From Anisakis pegreffii (lineage: Eukaryota > Nematoda > Chromadorea > Rhabditida > Anisakidae), in contig JAPYMA010002694.1 in assembly GCA_035041965.1 (NCBI GenBank), positions 1-64,000 of the forward strand: a stretch of 64,000 nt of DNA, written 5' to 3'. Both the position numbers and the translations under genes were made by a program. The notes beneath the pieces are model-generated. The model ran no database searches. It was not told the origin of the DNA and saw only the letters and a list, made by a program, of their open reading frames with translations. Of the stretch, positions 47,101 to 62,100 are shown in pieces (positions within the stretch are counted from its first letter, which is position 1; the number at the start of each line of letters is the position of its first letter).

Positions 47101-50100
47101 GCACTGATAAGGTTGTTGTTGTTATTGATATTTATGTTGGTTTCATTGATACTGCACAAGAGACTCGAAAGTACACTCTACTAAATGATAAAATATGAGA
47201 AGGGACTGTAAATGTTAACGTTAGAACGGTTGCTATTAATAATGTGATACTTACTGTCTGTCATTGTTCATCGTAAACAGCCACGTTGAGTTCATTCGTT
47301 TTTGTTTGCGATTCAATCATATTATTTTATGTTTGAGTTTGTTTCATCCGAATATCTTAAAATGGCAATGATTTTCGATGGCAGTTTGGAGCCATAACTG
47401 TGAGCGAATGTGAAAAATTCATTCTCTCCATATTCTTCCCCTTGAATGATTGAGAATTTAGAGCTGAGGGGTGATAAGTCTTTGAATTGAATTAAGGGGA
47501 CAGGTGGAAGTATGCAGATCTTACATTAATGATAATGTAAGTCGAGTAAATCTGTAAGCTGATTTTATTGCGATTCGCTAGCAAAATATACTGTTAATAG
47601 TTGCCAGGCCAGTGGTACATTGATGAGTGGTTATCTTCGTCTTTTTTAGTGATAAAGTTATTTATTTCATATTTCATTTAAGTTAGCTAATTAATAAATG
47701 AAGTAATAACGGTAGCAGTCTAATGAAATGAGTATTGTTTTATGTTACTGGTATCACTGATTAGGGTTTGATTGATATGGTTACAGGTGTTATATTCACA
47801 AAGCAATCTTATTATTCATATTGATATTATTATTATTGTTGATATTTCTTAATATTATGATTCTTTGCATAGCAAATGAATCCGAAGTGTTCATCTTCAT
47901 TGAAGGATGTGTGCAATAGCGATTAGATTATGCATGTTATTATAGATTGATGTGTGAGATTTGGTTATGAATCGATGACGTGAGCGGCGCATTTCATGCA
48001 TTTATGTAGGTGTGTTTATATGTATTTATTAGTGCTGTCATGACTACGGTGCAGAAATAATGAATGATTTAAAACGATGAGAATTGTGTGGCAATTTTAT
48101 TAGGCATTTTTGTGTTTGCGTGTGCTAGTGGGATGGATGGTCGGATGACTTATATGTTGTGATCATTGGGAAGTACTGAAACAGAACAGAACACCAGGAA
48201 TTATTGTTGAATGAATGTTGTGAGTAGGAGCTATCTCAGTGGCAACAATAAAGTAATGTTAAGCGTGATAATGTTAACCACACGAATCACATGACAAACG
48301 TCAGTAATAGTACTAGTGCAGGGTGATAGACTATTATAACTTTTATCAATATTAATGTGAGCATTTATCATATTGTCAACATTCCCGTCACCATTTTATT
48401 ATAATATTTATGAATATGGGTATTGAACTTACTAATCATATCGTAGTGATGATGGGGTGTTTACTTCGATGGTTTTTTAATAGGAGAGAAAAGGCGATTG
48501 GAAATCTGAATTAGTAATTCTCATAGACGAGGTTTTATGTGAGCAGCTGTCTGGGATGATGAATCGATGTTAAGTGTTAAGGATTGAATGGTGGTTATTT
48601 ATTGGATTGGCTGGCTGATTAGTTGGTGTAATAGAATATCAGAGAACATCTCATCATATATATCAGAGATCAGATATGGGATAAGTATCAAGTTTCCTTT
48701 GTTTAAGAAGTGAAACTAAAATTGATAGTAATAATGGATGTTAATATATCAGTCTTAATAGTAGTTATATTGGCTTTTGAAAGTATTGATAATAGAAGTG
48801 ATGAAAATGACAATAGTAGACAGTTGATATGATTGGAGTGATAAGCTAACTGATACTAGCAACGATATCAATATCAGTTGTGTGATGATATTGTAACCGT
48901 TGTATGGTGATATAACAGGTTATGTAATCGTCAAGCTAAAAAAATATCAATTCGGTTCCTTCAAACCAATGAACTCTGCGTGCTATTGAAGATTTTGCAG
49001 ATCACTGCTTATAACTAAGTGCTTTTGAAAGAAAAAAACCAAGAAACAAGCGAAAAAACTTTGTTCTGAAGCAACTGCCGCAGTTGATTGATGTAGTAGT
49101 TTTGAATTTCGTGACCTCTGTTGATTAAGAGAGGTACCAAACCTAAGTGAAAGCATTCGTGCAGATGAACCTCCACAGCCCCTGCAATGTATAAAACCGT
49201 TGATTGATTCTAGCGAATTAAATTTATGCATCCATTTGCTGGATTATACCATCATTTGGCTTATGATAAATGTTCGCTGTGATCTTTGTGTCTTTGTATG
49301 TGTTTTATATGTATTTGTAATATCCATTTAAAATTCTAACACGAAAGCATCTCGTTAGCTGAGATGATTGTGATAGTGAGCATTTCTTCGTGTTTCTGGA
49401 ACTGCGATAAGGTGATGATCGGTGAAGTGAGGCGATTAACGCGATTACTCGACACCATCGTATAGATTAATCAGTCCGTGGATAAATTAGACGAGAACTG
49501 GTGAGGGTGGATAAGTTATTTGAGCTTTAATAATTTTAATGATCACTCGCTTCATTTTGCGAGGAGAGAAGGCACATATAATTGTTGAAGAAATAGGGAT
49601 GAATAAACGAATGCATTGATGGATGAGCACTCTATCGCAGTGGAAGCTTTTAGATTAATGGTGTCTGCTGTAAGTAAAATGAGGAAGGGGATATACGAAA
49701 TGGGAGTCAGCAGATGAGTTGAAGTGATCTATCTGGCTGAGATGATATGATTGAGATATTCAGCGATGAGATATATCTATAATGCAAGTATATTGATTCA
49801 TTTTGTGTTCAAACTTACATTCACTAAATTATTCATTTACACAGAAAGAGATACAAATTCAAATAATCCATTGATCAAACAGCATAAGATGAATAGCGCA
49901 CGAAATGCTATCCATACCCTATTGGTGAAAAGATGTGCACAGCTCGATGCAATAACGAATAGGGAATGTGATATAAAATGTTCAGATGAATTTTGAAATT
50001 AGATCTAAAAAAGGAATGCGATATAAATGTTCAGATGAATTTTGAAATTAGATCTAAAGTAAGCGGTGTTGTTGGTTCATTGGCCACCGGGAACGGAGAG

Positions 50101-53100
50101 GAGAAGTTTCAATTCGTCATTGCACACTCATAAGTTGAAAATAAAATGATCAATCTCTAATTTGGATTACAGTTCATTCCAATCAGTTACACTTCATTCT
50201 GATCTAATCAAATGAATTTTATCGGTTTATAGAAACTTATATTTCATCGCATACTGTTATTTCACTATTGATGATAATTTATTGAATTTTGAATAATTAA
50301 CTCACTTTCTCAAGCTATCCGCTTCTTCTGTCTTTTGCTCTTACAGAGTGGTTCGATTCTTTAATAGATCAACTTACCCAGGGAATCTGGAAAATTCACC
50401 TTCCCCTGGAAATTTACAATAGGCGATCAAATACACCGTTTCATTTGAATAATATGCATTCACGAATCCAAATTGTACGTAATATTAATCGTAAATGTAA
50501 AATATGACATAATGACATATATTACATATTATATGTGTACATATGAGCACAATTAGGTAATACATTTAGTTGATTGTGTGGTGGTTAGTAATGGTCCAAC
50601 AAAACTAATTGCTCTCATATATGTAACGAATTTGCTCGTGTATCTATCTATCCCCATTGTCTGTATCCATGTTGAATCATCGATTGGGATTCGATCCGTC
50701 AAAATCTATTGAATCAAGTCAAAATCTATTGAAGCCGTCTGAATGCCATTTGTACAATCATTCCAAACGACTAATGAAACCACTTAACCACAAGTTATTC
50801 GAGTACTTGCTGGAAGAAAAATGACATTTGCTCAAAAATATATTTCTGCATGCACTCAATCGTATGAAGGATATATAGATAGACTTTTTTGTTGTTATTG
50901 TTGGTTTCCATAAAGATGTGTAATGCTCTGAGGGGAACGAAGTTTTACAATTTGCAATTTCACCAAAACAGCAGCTATAGGAACAGAAAACATGAAAACG
51001 TAATGGAAATTTCTATCAGTTATTGTTTTGAGAAAGGCGATACGAGGGAGTGATGGTTTGCCAGCATGAACAGCGGTACATGATTATTTCATCTGGGGAA
51101 TTCCATTAATTTAACGAGAAATTCGGCATGATTTGGAAGGAAAAAATCAAATACGAGTGAACTGAAGCAAAAGGATATGAATTTTGCTCATTGTCAGTAT
51201 ACAGTAATAAATGAACAAATCACTAAACATTATAGTGTATTTCTTACAAAACAATCGTTCGCATTCCTAAATGGCACTTTAAGCAAGTATGTCTTTTGAT
51301 TAATTCAGTTAGTTTCTTCATTTGTTAAGTGCTGTGTCTAACTCTGCAACTTGTAAATGTGTGTGAAATTTATACTTTCTGTAAAGCAGAACAAATGCAA
51401 AAAGAAGCATCATCATCTAGAGAGATGAAATCAGTTAATATGTCAGAAACAATGGATGCCTTCAATATTACACTATTCAGTACAGAATTCAGCTGAATAG
51501 AGTATGGAGTATGGCATTCAGTAGCGAAAATGCTTTTTACAAAACGATTTTCGTTCACAATCAGTTCAGGCAGTCATCAAAAACACTCAAATAACCATAA
51601 GATCGTTCACAGCATTGAACATCCACGGCACTGAAAAGTGCTTCGTTCAGTTGATGTTGATTGCAAAAACAGCTCATCAGTACTGTTAAAAGTGTGTATA
51701 GAGAATGAGATTGAACAGATAAAACAACTCGAATGTCATCCCATGCATAAAGAAATTTGATCTACATAAATATAGCAGTTCAATTTATCTTGCTTTAATG
51801 TGATCTACGTAAATATTGATATCTTGCTTCAGATCATAGTATGTTCCTAATTTGTAGAATTCATTCGCATTCGATCTGGTTTCAGTTGATTAGATGGTAA
51901 TTTGATTAATTAGACGATTTAGGATTCAGATTCTAAACGGTTTCTGCTGAGCCGTACACAGCTTGGCACCCTCTGATTACAACCCACGGCAGCAAAGTTT
52001 TAACAAATAGTATCTGCGGGGTATTTCTTGAAATGTAGTGACCTATGACGTTTGTATTCGATCGCCTCAAAAAGCATTCATTCATACCTAACACGAATTA
52101 AACTGATAACATCAAATGCGTTGATATATTGCGATGTTTGCCAATCATACAAAGACACTTAGTCTATAGTTTAGTTTCTTTCACATTAAAGATTGTAGAA
52201 TGATGCGGCGGTCAGCGATGAAAAAAGGGAATGAATATAATACATTTTAAAAATTCAATAATGCCTATTGTGTTGGTTAATGCATTTATATATCTATTAT
52301 TTGTTGTTGAGGTGATTATTGAAATTCAATTGAATTGAAGTGTTTTATTTACATAATACTGAATAGAAGAAGTGCTGCCTGCCTGCTTGCTGGGTTTGTG
52401 AGATGGTGCTGGTTGTTGGGATGGCAGGGCTATTCAATAATCTATAATGCAATCAAATGGTGAAAGGGTATAGGCGTATTGGGATTCGTATATTATTCAT
52501 GATTACACTAATAATTTTAATAACAGCAATAATAATGATGATAATACTAACAACCACCATATGAACAATAATGACATCAGTATTATTAAGAATAATAGTC
52601 ATCGTAATTACGATTTTGTCAGTGGATTTCCGCACTGAATGTAAAGAGAGGGAGCAGAGGGGGACGTGCTCTGTGATGTTTTTTGAATTTTTATGAATGT
52701 TTTATGAATCGTGATCATTTATGAAAATTTTACGACGAACAAAAAAATCGAATGTATTGAATTCAGTTGAATACAAGCAAATATTAGCGTGAATCCAATT
52801 TTAGATAGAGTCAACAACATTTCAGTTTGTGTGTTTGTGTGTATGTATCCATAGCCTATTCCGTATATAAATTGAAAGGAATTAAAATTTATGACAGAGT
52901 GCTTTAGCGATGGATGTTCCATTCAATGTTCTCATTTTATGTCCTACATTTGAGAAAATATCATTTCCAGTTGAGTTGGAAAATGGAAAATGTTTCTGCC
53001 ATAGACCGTAAAACTTTGGGTTTGCATGCGTTTCGGCGGATGTTCGCAAAAGTTTATGTGAGAGGATTTATTTGTTTGGTTGTTTGTTTTGAAACGATGT

Positions 53101-56100
53101 CTCATGTCGTCACTGATGTTTCAAACAATTGAGTGGTAGAATTTGGTAATCGTTTATCAATATTATAAGGGGATATCATTATGAGGACGGTCATGATTGA
53201 ATATTCATCATTGTATTGAGAAGAAGAAAAACAAATCAAATTCCATGCGTTCTTATAGTATTGATTTAATTGCATCACATTTTGTTAGCATAATTTTGTT
53301 ATCATGAACGTAGATGAAGTGGTTGTGATAAAGTGATGTGATAAGAGAATGTGATATGATTACGTTGAGAAATGGAGTGGCTGTGAACTTTGTTTCTTTT
53401 TTATGAGTCTAAGTTTGTGTGTTTGTTGAGCCAGCAAAACGGGGTAAGGAAAAGATATTGACTGCTGATTGATGAAATGTTTATGTTGAATGATGTGGCG
53501 ATGAATTTTAGTGATAACCTTGATATTATCATTGTCATGTGTATATGCACTGATATATTGAAATACAACCATGCGTTGAGATGTTTTCATAGAAGCACTT
53601 TGCTGGAAGGAATGATTATTATTATTTTTATTACTCTTATTATTATTGTTAGTATTATTACTAGTTTTATTATTATTGTTACTTATTTTATTAGTATTAT
53701 TATTGTTTTAAATTTTATAAATACCATTTCTATTAGACTTTTTCTTAGCATTATGAGACCGTTGGGCATTTAAGATGTCGATTTTTCATGCGGACACGAA
53801 ATGAGTGGTTTATAGATGATTTAAATGCACGTCTTGTCTGGTTTGATAGCGTTCCATCGAGCATTTCAACTGTAAATGGTACCGTTTCAGAAATGTGCCT
53901 TCTGAAGTCAATGTTTTCGACGTGATTTTAATCGAATTTATAATCGCGTCTACTAACTATATATGAACACAGAATCCGAATGCGCGCAATAATCCAAATG
54001 TACTGTCTATATTCACCGAGCGCTTTCTTCTATCCATCGCATTCCTTGTTCAGTCACAATCGCCGTGACTCTTCCACAAGATGTACGTAAACAGACGATA
54101 AACATCATCTCTTTAGTGGATATTTTTTTCATTTCTCTTTTGGAATGAATATTCTTTGAGTGCACATTTTGAATATTCGAATATTGTTTCGAATTAATTT
54201 TCGAGTGTATTGTTGTAGGTATTCGTTGTAATGTAAGTGTTTGCATATGGGTAATTTTAATGAATGCTGCTGTTGGGTTGGTGAGTTCTTTTCGTGATGA
54301 TAACCGAGAGGAAATGTGAATATTTAAAAGATTCAAGGCGAATCATTAGGGTTTGCATGCTGCAATTAATTCAGGAATGCTTGAGAGGCTATCAGAAATT
54401 TTATATCGTCATCACTGATTGTTGTGATCTGTTTTATAATTGTTACTCTCACACTGATAATAACAATAATAATGATAATAGTAATAATAGTAATGGTAAT
54501 GATAATAATAGAACTAGTAATAATAATGGTAATAGTAATAGTTATAATTATAATTAGTATTGTTACTGAGATTGGTTTCATGATTGTTTTGCAGACAGAC
54601 GAATGAACAGATGTCTGTCTTGTGCAATTGATTGTCGCATGTTGCTCTTCTTATATCTCATGAGTAATCTCCTCATAGACAGTCTGCGGAAGTAATGATT
54701 TCAAGTTGCATTTGATGTGTTTAGCGTGTGGAATTGATGGAATTGATGGGCATTGCGTTGGGACGATAATATGATTTCCTTTTCTGCACTCAAATGAAAT
54801 ACCTTCACATCTGAAAATGAGTGTTTTTATGGATGTGTCTGTTCGCGAATACATCTGTTAAGGACATTCACTCATGCACGTAAACAAACTTCCGTTTACT
54901 CATCTTCAACAACATCCTTTTAATGATGCCATTCATATAAACCATGAGTGCATTATCCAAACATCTCATTATTTTGAACTGTCTGGACTTTTGCAAGCAA
55001 TGTCTCTGAAAAGCTTTGCGCACTTACTTGCTTGCTTTCGGAGATTATGGGTTTGGATTTGGACTTGGATTTTTCAGTTCCACTCGATTATAGGATTAGA
55101 TTCACATCGGATCGATCGTGGGTTGATCCGGATTCTGGGGTTGTTTATAAGGCTGACGGTAGGATTGTTGTAGAGAAGGGAAATGTTTAGATAGGTAATC
55201 TGTTTACTTCAGGCAGGGTTCTTCATTTATTTGAAATTGTAGCGGATTAGAGTGGAAGCTACAATTGTGCAAGTAAATGAATAAATGAATCAATAGAAAT
55301 GAGTGTCTGCAAAATCATTTCGATGGATACAAATGAATGAAGGATTAAGATTTTAGGAAATGAAAAGGATACGATTTGATTAATTAAGGGGATTTATATG
55401 AAGGCGATTGAGAGTATTATAAATTGGATAGCACTACAATTCAATTAATCGCTTGTCTGTTCAAATTCGATGCTTTTCTCTTCGCTGTTTCAGTTTAGTT
55501 TGCTGAGGAGAGGTTTTCATCATGTCTAAATTTTCTCAAATCGTTTGCATGTTGCAAAACTGCAAATTTTACCATGAAAAGGCATTTGTTTTCAGTTTCT
55601 TTTTTTTTTCGAGAATGAAAGGAAGCCAATTTGTTAGTAATATGTTTGGAAAAAAGAAAATTGCTTGTGAAACTTTGTGTTGCTTAACACATCCTCATTC
55701 TCCTGGTTAGAACAAGAGTAGTTAGTGGATACATTCTTGAGTTCATATGAGGAACAGAAGTTGTGTGCAAAAAGGTCGCGAGTGGATATGAGAATGGATA
55801 GTTGAGATGGTTAGTGATGAATCGGATGAGACAAGTGGAATCGATGAAATATGTCTGCTGCTGCTGCAGTAATATCTTTATTTCTTTCTACTTTAGAGGC
55901 GAGCGAGTAAATGAGTATAGAGTGTGTTTGTTTGCCTTTAAGGTTGATTAAGCGATTTAGTAACGGTCGTTTGCCTCTTACCATACAAACACAACATATT
56001 TGCCTTGGCAAATACAACGCGATTGGTGGGTGGGTGCATGTAATATGAGATTGTTGCGATGTGCAATTAAGGGAAACATTCGTTCGGAAATGTGTTTAAA

Positions 56101-59100
56101 ATGTTTTGAAGCACTTGAAAAAATGTCATTATCATAGCAGAATTAGAAGCTGGAATATAATGGTTGGAAGAAAAAACGGTAGTATTAGTTTATAAGACTT
56201 GGAATGGTGAGATTAGTGTGGAAAAAAATGAAAGTTTCCGTCAACAAGAGCTTGTGAGAGCGAAATGACCTTGTTCTGTACTGAGTGCTTGTCTTGAAAC
56301 GGAAATTATTTTCCAGCAATACGATTGGAGAGGAGAGCAATTGACCTTTTGACTATGAAAACATTTCCGTAGAAATTTTTGGTATGAATTTGTCTCAACA
56401 GTCGTTCAGTGCTGTGGTATTTAAAAGAAAGGAAATATAGATGCTGCCTGAAGGTGCCACACCATTAGCATCTGTAACTGAAAAAATTACTGCCATATTC
56501 TCAATTCAGTACCTCTTTCCGTTGTCGTTCAATCATTTACTTATTTTGAGATGAAATAGAGAAGAATCGGTTTTCACTGGCAACCTTTCGCATTCATATG
56601 TCGCTGCCACCAGTAGCAGTTGAAAAGCTCCTCAGACGCATCTGATGGTGTGCAGTCATGTAATCTATTGAGTGAACAGTAGCAGCAGAAACAGTAGGAG
56701 GAGTTTGAAGTATGAGGCAAACACACAGACATATTACGCGAAATATTAGATCAGATTTGAATCATGAACTAAGAGTGAGTAATTTTAATTTCATCGGAAT
56801 CATAAAGGAAATATTCAGTCATTTAACTGATTGTCATCGTTGTCAGCTGCTTTGCGTTAGATGAGTTAGTTGAATTCGAGTTAAAGAAATGGTGGTGCTG
56901 ATTAAAGGAAGGAAGGAAGAAGGCATTACATCATTTCTGACATATGTATCTGAGGCGTGATGTCCGGTCTGGTCAGCCAGCAGAAAGAACAAGGTCGTTT
57001 AGAGAGCATTTCAACATTGCACCTGCTACAATTTTCAGTTCTTCCCCTTCCCGTCTCAATGACAATTATTCAATTCACACAACGGAGGGAGAATAATAAT
57101 CAGACAGCAATTTGGATATGGCATTGTAATGAAAGTCATAATATTGCATTAACTTCTTTAATTGGAGAAATACGACGTCTTTTATGATGGAATAAAATTA
57201 ATAATCAACGACAAGACAATAAAACTGAATGAATCGGCTGCTGCTTGAATACAACATAATTTACGGCGTATCCATTTGTTATAGTTCTTTCAAATTGGTA
57301 TCAATCACAGAAATTTGACAATTAGATAGCTGTTTGGACAGGAACACTTTGAGACTAGTTATGGTATTTGAAGGGAATTTTTGATTAGTCGATAGGAGAT
57401 GTGAAAATTTTGACGGATCATTGGATATCAGAACGAGCTCAGGATCGGATAATCAAATGCTGAAGCAAAAAGCGCTAGAGTTGAAAACAAAATTGTTTAT
57501 GATCGATGATCTGTAAGATATCGAAAAAAGGAATCTAGCCTATCGAATCCCTCTTTACATATCCATTTTGACAAAGTCTGTGTATCGCTTCCGTAATTAT
57601 TCAGCTCTTCCTACAGTGTTCAATATGTGATGGTGTCAGCATCATATTTTGGACAGCAGATTATAATAGGCACCTGAAACTGAAGCATTTGACTGTAAAA
57701 TTTTAAGGGTGTAATATAACTATAATTGAATTACTTGACAATCAAACAAGCAAAAACAGAATAGCAATGAAATAGATTTTGTGCGATGGTTGGTCATGTA
57801 TGAGATATCAGAAGAATACTTCACAATGAATGAAACGATTTTGAGAAACAAGTTAATACACATATTATAATACACATTCACAGCAAATCTGGTTTTTCGA
57901 ATTGAATTGAATTTCAAAGTGTTTTAATGTGCACATTGTTGCTAGCAATTCAGTCGTTCCTATATCATCATCTAATCTGTCTTCAGTAAAATCAGTGGTG
58001 ATCATGATGATAAATTCAATTAGTCGGTAGCATTGAGGTAGTATATCATTGCGAGAATGAATGTGTTATCATAGTTCTCGAATAGTCAATCAATCAATCA
58101 TGCAATCAAATACCCAATTGCAGCAACTAAATCACTATTTCATTGTGTAATATCTTGAATTCGAATCGGGAATGTTTACCTTTCAAGAAATCTTTAGGAA
58201 ACATCAAAAATATTAGTAGTTATAGAGAAAACTTCTAAAACATTTTCGATCATCAGTAAAGTTTTTGGATAAGTGGAAAATATGTTTTAGAAATAGTAAT
58301 ATTATTATCAATATTGATAGTATTCGCTATTGCCACTATAATGATGGTATTCGATTCAGATGTGCGTGTTGTGACCATAATGGAAGGACTGCGTTCCTCA
58401 AATGAAATTCGTCAGTCCGAAGCCGCCTCCGAGTTAGCCGAGATGCTGTTGCTGGGCAACGAAGAGAGCCTGCCGAATTTACCGGTCAAAGATATTGTGC
58501 ACGCTCTGATTGCACTCCTTCAGAAAGAGCACAATTTTGAATTGGTCAGTTCCAAATTTATCTTTCATCATATTTTCATCTTTATCGTCGCATATCCTTG
58601 TACATCTTTATGGATTGAGGCATCTCAAGTCCATAGCTGTACGATTTTGTATTGATGAAGGTTTTATATGTACACATAAGAGCGATTGAAACAACATCAC
58701 AAAAAAGTTTGAAATAACGGATTGTTTTGAGTTTTAATGTAAAAAATTTAGATGCTAACAGCGGCGAGATGTATTTCAAACATGCTCGAGGCTTTACCTC
58801 GTGCCCTACCGATTGTGATCGATGCAGTGCCGTATCTGCTGGAAAAGGTTCGACTTTTGCCGAATTTTCATTATTGTTGCTGAATTTGACCTTATCGTGA
58901 AATAATTACGATCTAATGTGTTGTTGAATTTTTGCAGTTGAAACGTATTGAATGCATTGATGTGGCTGAACAGTCGCTGATGGCTTTGGAGGTGATGTCG
59001 AAACGAAATGGAAAAAATATTATGGCAGCGGTTTGTTTTCTTGATTTGTGTTGACCTCTCATTTACTTTTTTAAATGCTGTCGAAAGAAAAATACTTTTT

Positions 59101-62100
59101 TGAATACCTTCTATTACTTATTACATCGAATTGTTATATTAGCTGGATTACCTGGATTGGCCAGGATATCGGGTCGTTTTATTACACTGATGAAAATCGC
59201 TCTCTGGAAGGGCTGGAAATGGAGGAATTGTATGAGTTTGTGTGTATGTTTCAGGGCGGTATCGCGGCGACAATCTCGCACGTCGACTTCTTTTCGGTGC
59301 CCTCACAACGACTCGCCTTTCAAATAGCTGCAAATTGTGCGTCGTTTGTAACGGTGAATGACTTTGCACAAGTTCGAGATTCGTTAGCTGATCTCACGCA
59401 GCGTTTACTCATTGAGGTTTGTTGTTGAAATGTTCTTTTCACATTTTTGTAAAAATTTCATCGGATAATTTCGATATTCCGTATATTTGTTGGTGAAATG
59501 AAATTGTTTCAATTATCCTGATCGTAAGTAATAAAGTCCTAGATATTGTAAGTGCTGAAGAAGGTTGCTTCTTCCTTGTTTTATGTAAGGAATCCATCCC
59601 TTACGTGTTGCTCGAGTAATCGTGAAAGTACAACTGTACAGTGAAATCAGCTGTTTAGCAACATAATGTTCAGCTGTTATAATGGGATCAGCAATTGAGA
59701 AACTGGGGGAATTGTGCAAATCAATTCTTCTGTTAGTGATTGATAAGGTGATGAGGAATGATTGATTAAAGGACAAACGTTGTTTGGAATCAGTGAGTGT
59801 GTTGTTCTGTCGATTGGTGGACAACGTTCGAGGACATGCGGACAAGTTGCGTGAAATCGCCGGTCAAAATCATGCTTTGCTGAAGAATGTGCAGCAGTTA
59901 TTGCTGGTGCAGCCGTGTGCTGTTGGTCCGAATACGTTCCAAGCTCTGGTTCGTATGTTACGACACATGGCCGCGAAGTGTAGTGATCTGGCTGTGGCAC
60001 TCATCAATATGGGTGAGTAAATGAAGATTTTTGTCTTTGAATCGAATATTCTGGTGAATGTTGTTTTCACTATTAGTATTATCAGGTTTCGTGTTGTTAT
60101 CATTGTTACAGTCGTAAACAAACTTTGAGTTCGTTTGATATAATTTTCAGTGAATTGCATTGCTAGTTCTGTTATTTTCTTAAGACTGAGTAGTTAGTAT
60201 TGGTTTCGTTACGGGTATATTGTATCACATGGTTTGCATGTTTGGGCATTTTGGAAACTTTGGATTTTCATTGATTCGTTCAGATTTCGCTCGTACAATT
60301 CGTTTTCTGATAATTGGTACTGAAAGTGAGGATCGTTCGTTAGAAATGGTCAATCGTCCATCACAACAATTGCAAGAGCTCGTTTTCTTGGCCGGGTATG
60401 AATATGATTACGATTTAAGCCGAGAGTTATTCGATCGTTTGCATGAAATTCAATTGTAAAGCTCAAGAGAATCAAATCGATTGTTTGATTGTTTAATAGA
60501 AATTAACGAATTGTGGATTGCGGGAATATTTGAAAACGAACCAAAACAATTTTCGATGTAAAGTAAAAGAATCACAAATCAGAATCTATACGCTTATAGT
60601 CGTATAAATTTATGGATTTACATGTGTTTACGGTGTATTATTGTTTACGATAAACTACTGACTTGCCTGTTCATAAATGTATAATTATCAGCTGGCAGTT
60701 TTGATTTAGGTTTATGATCGTTTGTACTTTTGATTTAGGTTTAGACTGGTACAGTTTTAGACTCAACTGGTTATGCTCGTAATTATTTGTGTATTTGTCC
60801 AAATGTGTTGAAAGACGTCTGAAAGAGAAATTTTTCCAGTGAATTGCTACCTCGTTTACCGAGCGATGGAATCTTCGAGATTGATAGTGTTATGATGCGT
60901 TCACATACGTCATTCCATGAACTCGCACCCGTTCAGTGGATATGGAAAGATGACTCAAATCAGTGGCAACCCTTCAATAGTTTCGATTCAAGAGTTATCG
61001 AGGTTCGATTTGTACTTTAGCAGCTGATTATCATATAACTTTTTTTAATAATGTAACTTTTGTGATAAGCATTCGAAAGTGATAAACAATTGATAAGGAT
61101 TAAAGTGACTTGTGCAATGGGTTGTACATTGTAGTGTCTATGTCAAGATGACTATTCATCTTTTAGATGGCGTATTCAACGAATGAAACCGAAATAAGTT
61201 TGCAAATAAATGGTAATGTGTATCGTATGGATTTGCAGCGCATGGTGCAACAGAATCATACGACTGGCTTCGAACGTGCCATTCAGCGACGTTCCCCACA
61301 ACCACCACAGAGTTTGTTTTCGATCATGATAAACCTATGAGTTCAAAATTTTGATCGCTACAAATGCTTCCAAAATGCAGTTGGTTCTGTGAACGCATCA
61401 ACGCAGTAATGATAAATTTGTGAATCAGCTTATTGTTAGAAGATTGAACAATCCAGTCTGTCATCTTTATAACTTCATTTCAATCAGTATTGTTGAATTG
61501 TAATTTGAGAGTCGAAAGCCGCACAGCCAGAAGAGGACTGCCGTTTGGAGTTGCTCAGAAATGATGCATCTACACTCAAACAAGTTGTACAAATGCTTTT
61601 CCCGATTCTAGTCGAAATTGACGGAAGTTCTGTTAGTGCTTTCATTCAATAAATCTTTTTTATTCAGTTTATTTAACGCCTCTTAAAGATTATTTTTCAC
61701 ATAATAGTTCTTTTGAAACCGGTCTATATCAAACAATTCAATCTTGTCTTTTGAATTGGACATTGATTAGGTGATTCAGCTTTGGATTCGAATAATTTGT
61801 ATGGAGGAGATATACGAAGGCTGAAAACTATCGCTTTGGAAATAACATTAGTCGATTGGTTTTCCATTCGATGAAAATCTTGAGCATATGTAGTTTTGTT
61901 TAGTACGATGTGATCAGTGATAATAATGAAAGTATTTTGCAGAGTGGTCCAGCATTACGATACGAAAGTCTTCGTGTAATGTTGCGTATGATTTATCCGT
62001 CGGAATCGTCAAATCTGAAAGAAGTTCTCAACGAAGTGTCATTGGCTGGTCATATTGCAAGTGCTTTAGCGAGTCCTCGTTCGAAGGATTTGTGCATTGT

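Larger units (their letters stand above)
35614..58359 (+). other. TRIP12: Giant TRIP12 intron 8, 22.7 kb
   Basis: It runs from a GTAAGT donor to a GATTCAG acceptor with matching phase 1, and I recognise no other complete gene inside. It is T/G-rich on the plus strand with many stops, so it reads as intron. Contents I can support: a composite repeat element (42078-43932), microsatellites, a short tandem duplication (49963-50058) and exon-like starts near 46.5 kb and, more weakly, 44.1 and 57.0 kb. Confidence 0.8.

Noticed and set aside
54874..55173. 99-codon plus-strand frame
   Set aside because: Trp-rich and His-rich without domain or splice context; probably chance.
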